In this document: positions 1 to 8,008 of the stretch, piece after piece
Layout of the letters: each line of letters opens with the position of its first letter
Position numbering within the stretch: position 1 is the stretch's first letter
Assembly: GCA_024707225.1 (NCBI GenBank)
Contig: JANQAE010000004.1
Coordinates: 248,001 to 312,000, forward strand
From: Dokdonella sp.
GTDB taxonomy: Bacteria > Pseudomonadota > Gammaproteobacteria > Xanthomonadales > Rhodanobacteraceae
Direction: 5' to 3'
Length of the DNA: 64,000 nucleotides
Position numbers and translations under genes: made by a program
The notes under the pieces: generated by a model
The model's input: the letters and a program-made list of their open reading frames with translations, nothing else
Databases searched by the model: none
Told to the model about the DNA's origin: nothing

Positions 1-147
1 CCTCATATGGGACTCACCGAAGCAAGCGTCCGCTGGTACGTCGAATGACCGTCGTACCATTCGCGAATGCGAATCGAGTGGGTCGATCGATGCGTTCACG
101 CATCCCACGGCGGCTGACCGATCCGCCGAGTACCGCCCGATCGATCT

Positions 148-1617
148 TCAATGTGCCCTGCGACGACACCGACTCAGCCACCCCGCACCCATCAGTATCA
201 ACAGAGTCGCCGTGCCCAGGCGACTCCCCCAGGAAGTCGAAGGAACCGCCTCGGGAGCGGGTAGCTTGATCGGCGTACCACTGATCGAAACGGTGTAGAT
301 CAGCGTTCGCCCGGCGAGGGGTATCCCTGCCGTATCGGCATGGCGCCAACTGAAGGCGAGCATCGAACCGTCGCCGGATAGATCCAACTCAGGCGCGTGA
401 TTCGGATGCATCGGCCCTAGCGGAGCGCTGATGTTGACGGTCTCACCGGTCCATCGGTCCCTCAGATAGATCGCTGGTGTGACGCCGGGATCGGACAGAA
501 TAGTCGGAGAACGGGAAGCGAATGCCAGGTACCGGCCATTTTCACTCATGACGATGCGCTGTCCACCCAACGCGGCGGGCGACCCATCCCAGGAACGACT
601 GATGAGTTCAATCGCCCCGGTCTGGGCGTCGAGCAGATACACGTTCGGGTGGATGCTATCCGGATCGACGCCCTCCACGAATTCGGTACCAAAGGACGAG
701 AATGTCAAATATCGGCCGGCCACCAATGTACGCGCGCCCAGAGCGACCGAGAAATCGGGGCCTGGATAAGTGAACTCACCGCCATGCCACGGCCAAGTCA
801 ACCGTCGTTTTGTACCCAGCCATCGATCATACATAAATAGATTGCTAACTTGATCTGGATTGTCGTCGGTGAGGTTGCTGGCACAACTAGTGAATACGAT
901 ATACCGCCCGTCTTCCGACATGGCGCCGAACACGCCCGAGCTGCAATTACCCTGTACGCCATTCTGGGGGCCCGATATGATCTCTAGACCACCACCTCGC
1001 CAATCTCTTAGATAGAGGTCGTAACCAAATGGACCATTGAGATCGAAATCCCCAACGAGATTATCGGTACTGGCAAACAAGACCTCATGCCGTCCGAACG
1101 ACACGGCAGCCAACGACGTACCTGCCACTCGCGGCCTTCCCATCTTATCCAGACCCACCAGCACCGTCGACCCCGAATCCCTGTCACGCAGGAAAACATT
1201 ACCTATTCCATTGTCGTAATAATCCCATGGCAACACCGGATCAAGACGAGCGTTGGAATCGAACATAACATACCTTCCGTCATCTGAAGAAAATCCAGGC
1301 CCACTATCGAATCTGTGATCTTGATTCTGACTGTCGACACTGACTCTCGAGATCTCACCACTAAAATGATCGAGAATAAAAACGTCGGATCGCTCATTAT
1401 CATCACCCACGACGATATCGTCGGACCGACAGAGAAACGTCATGTATTTTGCGTTCGATGATAAAATTGGAGAAGCACAAGGCCCAAATGGCGTTCCTCC
1501 CCCATAGGCAGGAACCGAAAGCACGGGCTGCTCAACCCAAAGCATCGCGCGCGCGCTTCCAGCCGCAAAAACTTGCATCAGGAAGATCCCCAGTAATAAA
1601 AATTTATTGGAACCCAT
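148..1617 (-). CDS. Exported TolB/PD40-like beta-propeller protein with C-terminal membrane tail
   Basis: About 489 residues if translation starts at the Met at 1617. Upstream Mets at 1644 and 1632 are possible but lie deeper inside the preceding gene. An N-terminal hydrophobic stretch ending in an AGSARA-like site is a plausible signal peptide. The body repeats blades of the type S-[DE]-[DN]-GRY-[VIL]-x-F followed by an LYLRD/VFLRD-like strand, typical of TolB/PD40 propellers. The last ~30 residues read as a tripartite tail: a VPSTSWG box, a hydrophobic helix, then a CRRRAH basic end, resembling IPTL-CTERM or PEP-CTERM sorting signals. The start overlaps the stop of the upstream protease gene by about 14 nt, so the two are probably cotranscribed. 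Local base composition is far less GC-rich than the rest of the window. Substrate and function are unknown. Confidence 0.72.
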   Translation of the reverse strand: MGSNKFLLLGIFLMQVFAAGSARAMLWVEQPVLSVPAYGGGTPFGPCASPILSSNAKYMTFLCRSDDIVVGDDNERSDVFILDHFSGEISRVSVDSQNQDHRFDSGPGFSSDDGRYVMFDSNARLDPVLPWDYYDNGIGNVFLRDRDSGSTVLVGLDKMGRPRVAGTSLAAVSFGRHEVLFASTDNLVGDFDLNGPFGYDLYLRDWRGGGLEIISGPQNGVQGNCSSGVFGAMSEDGRYIVFTSCASNLTDDNPDQVSNLFMYDRWLGTKRRLTWPWHGGEFTYPGPDFSVALGARTLVAGRYLTFSSFGTEFVEGVDPDSIHPNVYLLDAQTGAIELISRSWDGSPAALGGQRIVMSENGRYLAFASRSPTILSDPGVTPAIYLRDRWTGETVNISAPLGPMHPNHAPELDLSGDGSMLAFSWRHADTAGIPLAGRTLIYTVSISGTPIKLPAPEAVPSTSWGSRLGTATLLILMGAGWLSRCRRRAH

Positions 1618-3205
1618 TAGCAAATATCCCATCAGGGCGCGCACGAAAAGCTTCTACAATCGGTGCGATGCGCGCTAGCGTATCGTATGCACGAGACGGC
1701 CCGTAGGTCGTCGGTAGCTCGTTAATATTCCGACCGATAGGCTTCGCGGGACTAGGTGAACCTGGGTAGGTACCGACGGGCAATATGCCATATGGATCCG
1801 ATGGCGACGCACCGGGCGGACGAATGCCCGCCCACTCAAGCGCTGGATTGGAGAATGCATCAATAAGAGGGCATGCCTCATCTGTACTACAAGAAGGCCC
1901 CTGACTTGAGCCACCCCCATTCCCCCAATAAGACATGACAGTTCGGAAGGCAAATCGAGGCTCAGCCGTAGTGGCATAACGATGACCAAACGACCAGGGG
2001 CAAGATGGAAACGCATTGCCCGGCATGCCGGCATTCCTCGGATCGTGTTCCATCCCAAGCAAATGCCCGAGTTCGTGTGCTAAATTCAATCGATCCCCAC
2101 TGCAGTTCGGGTCGAAAACCATATAGGATTTCCGCTCGAACTCAGGGCCGGGCTCTATTGGAGGCGTGTAATTGTAATATCTCTGAACGAATGCCACCCC
2201 ACAAAGCGTGCCTGGATCGCGACGAGCAAGCGCAACAACATCGGCCGCGTGGGCATCTCTTCTTGCCCGCACCAATGGGTTGCCTGGATAAGTCCAGCCT
2301 GGATACACGCCAGGGGTTTCCGCTGTCCCCGACAATCTCGCCAACGCGGCAGCAAGGGGAGTATTTTCGTACGTTGGAGCTGTATCGCCGGGAACAGCCT
2401 CTGTATCTTTCAGGTTAAAGCGAACGGTGCTGACCAGCGTATTACGCAGGACCTGATTGGCTTCATCGACCTCTCGCTGCATAACCGCACGCAACCCACC
2501 GATCGAACCGCTTTCGGACAGGATGGTTGGCGTATACATCACCAGCACATCGATCACGCTCGTACGTGTCGGCAGAGGATCTGGACATGAAGTATTCCAA
2601 CTCCCAGGCCCAGCCGGTTGCTCACTTGTCGTCGCCGCGGCGATGGGTGTCGCCACAGCATCGGCCTCTACCTGTGGCAAATCTTCTCGATCCGGATGCA
2701 GCTGCCACCAGCCCGGATTGACCAGGCCCAGTTCGGTGCGCTTACCCGCGCGGGGATTCAATGCATATTTGCCGCCAGGACCCCAGATTCGTCCGGCGAG
2801 ATAACCCTTCTCGAAAGTCAGCGCAACGACGTGCCCGTCCGTGCGTCCGTACCATCGCCACGAAAAGTCATCCGGCGCAGCGTTCGGATCCGGCAACTGG
2901 ATCGTTTCCGGACCATCGCCGACGAGCAAGATCATGTAGCCCTGCCGGGGCGACCAGAAATCGCGCCGCACCGTGATTTCGCGCTGCCCCGGCAGATTCA
3001 AGATGATTGCCTCGGCCGGCTGCTGGATCGCCTGCTGGTCGATCTCGATCTGCCAAGTCTGCAGCCACGGGCCCGGCTTTGAAGGCGGCTCCTGCGCCTG
3101 GACCTGCTTGAACAGTCGTGGCGGCTGTTCCTGAGCGAAGGCGGCACCGGCGACCGATGCGCAACCGATGAGAATCCAACGCAATGCCTTGGTCCACTGC
3201 TTCAC
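1604..3205 (-). CDS. Secreted reprolysin-like metallopeptidase (metzincin) with C-terminal GF tag
   Basis: 533 residues with a clear signal peptide (cleavage near AFA/QEQ, residue 24). Zinc-binding HELGHLLGMEHD lies at about residues 377-388, matching the HExxHxxGxxH metzincin consensus with a following Asp. An MSY Met-turn follows about 40 residues later, so this is probably an active M12B/M43-like endopeptidase. The N-terminal ~200 residues look like a prodomain. The extreme C-terminus is DGIFANGFQ, the same short signature found on three other exported proteins in this window. A free DPNCSG just before the active site and CSTDEAC after it could form disulfides. GC content falls along the gene toward its 3' end, where it meets the propeller gene. 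Exact peptidase family and substrate are not determinable here. Confidence 0.85.
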   Translation of the reverse strand: MKQWTKALRWILIGCASVAGAAFAQEQPPRLFKQVQAQEPPSKPGPWLQTWQIEIDQQAIQQPAEAIILNLPGQREITVRRDFWSPRQGYMILLVGDGPETIQLPDPNAAPDDFSWRWYGRTDGHVVALTFEKGYLAGRIWGPGGKYALNPRAGKRTELGLVNPGWWQLHPDREDLPQVEADAVATPIAAATTSEQPAGPGSWNTSCPDPLPTRTSVIDVLVMYTPTILSESGSIGGLRAVMQREVDEANQVLRNTLVSTVRFNLKDTEAVPGDTAPTYENTPLAAALARLSGTAETPGVYPGWTYPGNPLVRARRDAHAADVVALARRDPGTLCGVAFVQRYYNYTPPIEPGPEFERKSYMVFDPNCSGDRLNLAHELGHLLGMEHDPRNAGMPGNAFPSCPWSFGHRYATTAEPRFAFRTVMSYWGNGGGSSQGPSCSTDEACPLIDAFSNPALEWAGIRPPGASPSDPYGILPVGTYPGSPSPAKPIGRNINELPTTYGPSRAYDTLARIAPIVEAFRARPDGIFANGFQ

Positions 3206-3492
3206 GTCACACTTCCCCTGTTTTCCCTGTGTGTCTCGAGCCTAACGACCCGCGGTGATAGGGGCAAGGCGCCGATCGATGCGCCCGGCGCGATCTGATG
3301 CCCTGGTGAATCGGCAACTCTGTTGCTATGCGCTCTGAGCGACCTTTCGGCGGCGGGGAACCTGTCCTGCGAAGACGGGCAGCACTCGCCCGCTCGAGCC
3401 GCCGCCCCGGCACACCGGCCCACCCCGGTTCGCGGTATCGTGGCGGCCCGGGACAGGGGCTCGCATCCGCCGCCTCCAGCCGGTCGGGTGCA

Positions 3493-5696
3493 ATGCATGC
3501 AGGGGACCGATCGCTCGTGACGCCCAGAAACCTCCTGCTGGTGGGTGCGCTGGCGGCTGCCTGCATGGCGTTGCGCCTGGTCCAGGTGCCGGCGGCCGGC
3601 ATGCCGGCGAGCTCCCTGTTGTATCTGCAGGCCGGTCTGCTGCTGACGATCGCGATGTTCGACGCGAGCCGGCGCGTGCTGGCCGTGTGCATCGGCGCGA
3701 CCGGGCTGGTCTGGATCGCCCAGGTCTGGCCGGTCTACGGCGCGTGGGCGCTGGTCGGCCTGCCGCTCTACGCGCTGCACTTCCTGATCGCGCTGGCCGG
3801 CGCCCGGCTGGCCGGCTGGCCGCGGCGCGACGCGGCACCGATCGACACGGGCGACATCCTGCGCTTCGTCGGTGTGGGCCTGCTGCTGCTGCCGCCGGTC
3901 TCGGCCGCGGCGGCGGTGCTGCTGCCGCACTGGGCGTTCGGCACGCCGGCGGCAGATCTGCCGATGCGGCTCGCGCAGGGAGCGGTCGCCACGCATCTGG
4001 GCATCCTCGTGCTGACGCTGCCGGCGGCGTTCTGGCTGACCGAATCGGCCGATGCGCCGCGACTCAGGCCCGGCACGGTGCTGCCGGCGCTGGGCTTCCT
4101 CGCGCTCGGCTTCGTGCTCGGCCGCTGGCAGGGCACGGCGTTCGGCGAATCGCTCGGCGAGTGGATGCTCGACTACCGCCTGCTCGCGGCCGCCGCGCTG
4201 GCCTGGTGCGTGATGCGCTTCCCGGCGCGCTGGTCGATGCCGGCGATCGCCGGCACGATGCTGATCCTGGCCTATGCGGTCGCCGAGCGCGCCGGCACCA
4301 CGCCGCATCCGCTCGAGCCGGTGCTGCTCGGCCTGGAACTGGTCGTGCTGGAGGTGCTGCTGCTGGTGCTGCATGCGGTGACGCGCGACGGCCGCCTGAT
4401 GCGCGAGCGGCTGATCGAGGAGGCCGGCAACGACAGCCTGACCGGCCTGCCGAACCTCAAGGCGCTGCGAACGCGCGTCAGCGAGGACGACGGCACCGAC
4501 GAGGAGCTCGGCTATCTGGTCGTCGACAACGCCGATCGCCTGCTGGCCGGTCTCGGCCTCAATGCGCATACGGCGCTGATGCGCGCGGTGGCCGAGCGCC
4601 TGTCCGAGCACGTGCAGCCGTACTACGTCACCAGCGCGCAGTTCGTGCTGATGCGCCAGCGCGACGACCATCGCCATCCGGACTGGCAGCGCGTGCTGCA
4701 GCGGCTGGAGAGCTTCGACTTCGAATGGAACGGCATCCGCTATCGCGTGGTGCCGTACGTCGGCCATGCGCGCATCCGCAACAGCCGTGCCAGCGGATTG
4801 GACGCGGCGATCATCGCGGCGTCGCAGGCGGCGTTCCAGGCGCGCTCGCTGCGCGAGGTCATGCCGATCCGCGAAGGCGACACGGCGCGCATGCACGACG
4901 TGGCGCGGCGCAGCGCAAGAAGCTCGACGAGGCCTCGAGCACGCTGGCCTCGCTGCGCACCGGCGAGGTCGCGCTGTACTTCCAGCCGATGCGGCGGATC
5001 GGCGAATCGGGGAAGACGCCGGTGTCGGCCGGCGAGGTGGTGTGCCGCCTGCGCACGCCGGAAGGCGAGTGGGTGTCGCCGGCGCGCTTCACGCACGAGC
5101 TCGAGTCGGCCGGGCGGCTGGTCGAGCTGGACCGTGCGGTGATCCGCGAGCTGTTCCGCTGGATTCGCGTGCATCGCCAGCAGCTGGGCCATCTGCGCCA
5201 CATCGGCGTCAACCTGACCGGCCAGAGCCTGACCTCGCCGGGCTTCGTGCGCGAGCTGCAGGCGCTGATGTCGCATCCGCCGCTGCCGCCTGAGGTGTTC
5301 TGCTTCGAGATCACCGAGTCGGCGGCGATCTCCGACCTGGAGCTGAGCCGAAGCTGCCTCAACGAGCTGCGCACGCTCGGCTGTCACGTCGCGATCGACG
5401 ACTTCGGCACCGGCGTGCAGAGTTTCGAACGGCTCAAGCAGCTGCCGTTCGACCTGCTGAAGATCGACGGCTCGTTCGTGCGCAACGCGCTGCACATCGA
5501 CAGCGACTATCAGCTGGTGCGCGCATCGGTGACGATCGCGCATGCGTTCGGTGCGGAGGCGGTGGCCGAATACGTCGAAAGCCCGGCGATCCTGGCCTGC
5601 ATGAAGGAGCTCGGCGTGGAGTGGGTGCAGGGCAATCTGTTCGGCAAGGCGGCGCCGATCGAATGGCTGACGCGCAGCGGCCCCTGGCCGACCTGA
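3493..5696 (+). CDS. Membrane-anchored degenerate GGDEF / EAL-domain protein (frameshifted)
   Basis: The N-terminal half has about eight hydrophobic segments (MASE-like sensor). A GGDEF-like region follows, with LTGLPNLKAL but no GG[DE]EF signature (TSAQFVLMRQ at that place), so cyclase activity is unlikely. The EAL domain keeps most metal and catalytic positions: E in an EVVCRL variant of ExLxR, Asn in VNLTGQS, ITES, DDFGTG, LLKIDGSFV and QGNLFGKA. Cyclic-di-GMP phosphodiesterase activity is therefore plausible. The reading frame changes by one lost base near 4905, between the two domains. Both sides are well conserved, so I treat it as one gene with a probable sequence error. The ATG at 3493 is chosen because residues upstream of it are not protein-like; a GTG at 3519 is also possible. 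Confidence 0.75.
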
Positions 5697-5775
5697 GCGC
5701 GGCGCACGCGGCTGCCGCATGACGGCGACCGGGCGCTGCATGCAGAATCGGCGCCCCACCCCGCGATGCCTCCGC

Positions 5776-7185
5776 ATGACACGTCCTGCCATCACCCTCG
5801 TCGGCGCCGGCCTGGTCGGCGCACTCCTGGCCACCCTGCTCGCGCAGCGCGGCTTTGCCGTGGAGGTGTTCGAACGCCGTCCCGATCCGCGCCGCGTCGG
5901 CTATGCCGGCGGCCGCTCGATCAATCTGGCGCTGGCCGAGCGCGGCCTGCACGGCCTGCGCCTGGCCGGCCTGACCGATGCGGTGATGCAGCTGGCGGTG
6001 ATGATGCGCGGGCGCATGGTGCACGCGCCGGACGGCCGCAGCGAGCTGCTGCGCTACGGCCGCGACGATTCGGAGGTGATCTGGTCGATCAGCCGCGGCC
6101 GGCTCAACATCGCGCTGATCGACGCGGCCGAGGCGGCCGGCGCGCGCGTGCATTTCGACCAGCGGCTGGAGTCGGCGACGTTCGGCGATGCGGTCACGCT
6201 GCGGTTCCACGACGAGAGCGACGGCTCGCAGCGCGAGCATAGGGCCGAGTCGGTGATCGGCGCCGACGGTGCCGGCTCGGCGCTGCGCGCGGCGATGAAC
6301 GCGGCGTCCGCGCTCGGCGAACGCATCGAGCCGCTCGGCCACGGCTACAAGGAGCTGGAGATCCCGCCGCTGCAGGCGTTTCCGGCCGATGCGCTGCCGC
6401 CGGCGCTGGCCGCGCCGCGCGCGCATGGCGAGCGCTTCGCGATCGAGCCGAACGCGCTGCACATCTGGCCGCGCGGCAGCTACATGTGCATCGCGCTGCC
6501 GAACGCCGAGGGCAGCTTCACGGTGACGCTGTTCCTCGCCAACGAGGGCGATCCGAGTTTCGCGACGATCGACACGCCGGCGCGTGCGCGCGCGTTCTTC
6601 GCACGCGAGTTCGCCGATGCGCTGCCGCTGATTCCGGAGCTCGAAGCCGACTTCGCCGCCAATCCGGTCGGTGTGCTGTCGACGCTGTATCTGGACCGCT
6701 GGCATCTGGACGGCCGGGCGGTGCTGGTCGGCGATGCCGCGCACGCGATCGTGCCGTTCCACGGCCAGGGCATGAACTGCGGCTTCGAGGATGCGGTCGA
6801 GCTGGCCGATCTGCTGGCAGGGCGCCCCGCCGAACGCGCTGCGGTGTTCGCCGAGTTCGCGCGGCGGCGCAAGCCCAATGCCGACGCGATCGCCGCGATG
6901 GCACTCGAGAACTACGTCGAGATGCGCGATCGCGTCGACGACGCGGACTTCCTGCTGATGCGCGCGCTCGATCGCGCGCTGGCCGAGCGCGTGCCGACGC
7001 ACTGGATGCCGCGCTATGCGATGGTGACCTTCACGAGGATGCCGTACGCGTTCGCGTTCGAGCGCGGCCGCCTGCAGGGCGAGCTGCTGCGCGAGTTCAC
7101 CGCCGGCAGGACGCAGCTGGACGCGATCGACCTGGATGCCGCCGCCGCGACCGTGCGCGAGCGGCTGCCGGCCCTGCCGGCGTGA
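5776..7185 (+). CDS. kmo: Kynurenine 3-monooxygenase
   Basis: 469 residues. This FAD-dependent aromatic hydroxylase converts L-kynurenine to 3-hydroxykynurenine in the tryptophan route to quinolinate/NAD. The N-terminus carries the Rossmann motif GAGLVG (residues 10-15), followed by the KMO-typical GRSINLALAERG segment, a GADGAGSALR motif and the second FAD motif VGDAAHAIVPFHGQGMNCGFED. The C-terminal ENYVEMRD region and a hydrophobic tail region also match the family. The ATG at 5776 directly precedes the FAD-binding strand; an in-frame ATG at 5719 adds an unconserved leader. The downstream DUF3293 gene overlaps its stop by four bases (GTGA), suggesting translational coupling. No other kynurenine-pathway gene lies nearby. 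Confidence 0.93.
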   Translation: MTRPAITLVGAGLVGALLATLLAQRGFAVEVFERRPDPRRVGYAGGRSINLALAERGLHGLRLAGLTDAVMQLAVMMRGRMVHAPDGRSELLRYGRDDSEVIWSISRGRLNIALIDAAEAAGARVHFDQRLESATFGDAVTLRFHDESDGSQREHRAESVIGADGAGSALRAAMNAASALGERIEPLGHGYKELEIPPLQAFPADALPPALAAPRAHGERFAIEPNALHIWPRGSYMCIALPNAEGSFTVTLFLANEGDPSFATIDTPARARAFFAREFADALPLIPELEADFAANPVGVLSTLYLDRWHLDGRAVLVGDAAHAIVPFHGQGMNCGFEDAVELADLLAGRPAERAAVFAEFARRRKPNADAIAAMALENYVEMRDRVDDADFLLMRALDRALAERVPTHWMPRYAMVTFTRMPYAFAFERGRLQGELLREFTAGRTQLDAIDLDAAAATVRERLPALPA

Positions 7186-7625
7186 ATGCCGGCGCCGCGG
7201 CCGCGCAGGCGCTGCGGCTGCTGGCGCTGTATCGCAGCGCCGGCTATGCGGTCCGCCTGCCGGGCGGACCGCGCGCAGCGCTCCGCGTCGATGCGATGCC
7301 GCCGCCGGCGCTCGTGCAGTGGCTGTCCGGCGCGACCGGCACGCTGCTGACCGCATGCAATCCCGGCTCGCGGCCGCTGCCGGCACGCGAGAACCGGGCG
7401 CGTCTGCGCCGCCTGCAGGCCGATCTGATCGAGGCGGGCGCGCGCCTGCTGCCGGCATCCGGCTACGGACCGTCCTGGCGCGAGGCTTCGCTGTTCGCTG
7501 CCGGGGTACCGCTCGAGCGGATCGAGGCGCTGGCCGGACGCTACGGCCAGAACGCGGTCGTGATCGTGGAACCGGACCGGCCGGTGCGCCTGCGCATCTG
7601 CCGCGGCGACTGGCCGGGACTTTAG
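7182..7625 (+). CDS. DUF3293 family protein
   Basis: 147 residues starting at a GTG whose bases overlap the kmo stop codon (GTGA). The sequence shows the DUF3293 pattern: an LLALYRSAGYAV start, a TACNPGSRPLPARENRARLRRLQADL core (compare the xxxNPxSxxxxxxEN...L..L signature), then W-x-E-x-S and a C-terminal GRYGQNAVVIVEPD segment. No signal peptide or transmembrane segment is visible, so it should be cytoplasmic. The family has no established biochemical role known to me. Coupling to kmo is the only functional hint. It is the last gene before the sRNA region, and transcription from the other strand terminates just beyond it. Confidence 0.8.
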   Translation: MNAGAAAAQALRLLALYRSAGYAVRLPGGPRAALRVDAMPPPALVQWLSGATGTLLTACNPGSRPLPARENRARLRRLQADLIEAGARLLPASGYGPSWREASLFAAGVPLERIEALAGRYGQNAVVIVEPDRPVRLRICRGDWPGL

Positions 7626-7693
7626 GCCAGCGCCGGCCGCGCGACCGTTCCGGCGGCGCCGTCACGCTTGGTCGTCCGCACAAGGCGGCGACG

Positions 7694-7730
7694 GAAAAAG
7701 CAAATGCCGCCCATCCAGGGCGGCATTTGC
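7694..7730 (-). terminator. Intrinsic terminator of the sRNA
   Basis: GCAAATGCCGCCC at 7700-7712 pairs perfectly with GGGCGGCATTTGC at 7718-7730 (13 bp, 5-nt loop). On the minus strand the hairpin is followed by TTTTT (7699-7695). It is the cleanest rho-independent terminator in the window. Confidence 0.88.
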
Positions 7731-7811
7731 GGTGCAGGCGTATCGGGACTAGGGGGACCGAATACACCGTTGCTCTTCCGGCAACCCACGCATACGGGGG
7801 TGCGGGGGCTG
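7694..7811 (-). ncRNA. sX13-like C-rich small regulatory RNA
   Basis: Predicted transcript of about 118 nt, read on the minus strand. It begins about 7 nt after a TATAGT box and ends in a T-run. The first hairpin (closed by GGCA/TGCC, inner CGCA/TGCG) exposes a CCCCCGTA loop. The second (GGTGTAT paired with ATACGCC, inner CGG/CCG) exposes a TCCCCCTAGT loop. The third is a 13-bp intrinsic terminator. Two C-rich loops followed by a terminator, at about 115-120 nt, is the described architecture of sX13, an Hfq-independent virulence and adaptation sRNA of Xanthomonas that pairs through CCCC loops with G-rich translation starts. Identity as the Rhodanobacteraceae orthologue is inference from structure, not alignment. 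Confidence 0.6.
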
Positions 7812-7817
7812 CCAGGG

Positions 7818-7851
7818 ACTATAGACGCAGCACCGTGTCCTAACCGGACAC
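7818..7851 (-). promoter_or_regulatory. sRNA promoter with overlapping dyad operator
   Basis: On the minus strand a TATAGT -10 box lies at 7823-7818. The dyad GTGTCC-TAACC-GGACAC (plus-strand 7835-7851) is centred about 32 nt upstream of the expected start at about 7811, over the -35 position. No good TTGACA match exists, so activation by a bound protein is plausible. The factor is unknown. Confidence 0.45.
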
Positions 7852-7890
7852 CGGGCCGCGCACGATACGAAAATTTTCGTCCTTTGACCA

Positions 7891-7963
7891 GTTTGGACGG
7901 CCAAACCGATGATTTGACGACGATTCCGTTACGATCCTGCTGCACCGGTATGGACGGCCATAC
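7891..7963. promoter_or_regulatory. Pair of related 16-bp palindromes
   Basis: GTTTGGACGGCCAAAC (7891-7906) and GTATGGACGGCCATAC (7948-7963) are perfect palindromes except for the central bases. They share 14 of 16 positions and are spaced 57 bp centre to centre. They lie upstream of the sRNA promoter and downstream of rsmI. Two copies of one site suggest cooperative binding by a dimeric regulator that I cannot name. Confidence 0.4.
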
Positions 7964-8008
7964 GTTGCGCAACCGCGAAAGGACGGCGGAAAAGCGCCAT
8001 GCGGGCCA

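Larger units (their letters stand above)
7626..8008. other. Intergenic region holding the sX13-like sRNA and palindromes
   Basis: The 383 bp between the convergent DUF3293 and rsmI genes carry no convincing ORF. They hold a minus-strand sRNA gene with terminator (about 7694-7811), a -10 box and a dyad immediately upstream of it, an ACGAAAATTTTCGT palindrome at 7867-7880, and two near-identical 16-bp palindromes at 7891-7906 and 7948-7963. Confidence 0.6.

Noticed and set aside
3202..4896. 564-residue minus-strand open frame opposite the EAL gene
   Set aside because: Low-complexity Arg/Gln/His-rich translation with no domain, antisense to a conserved gene.
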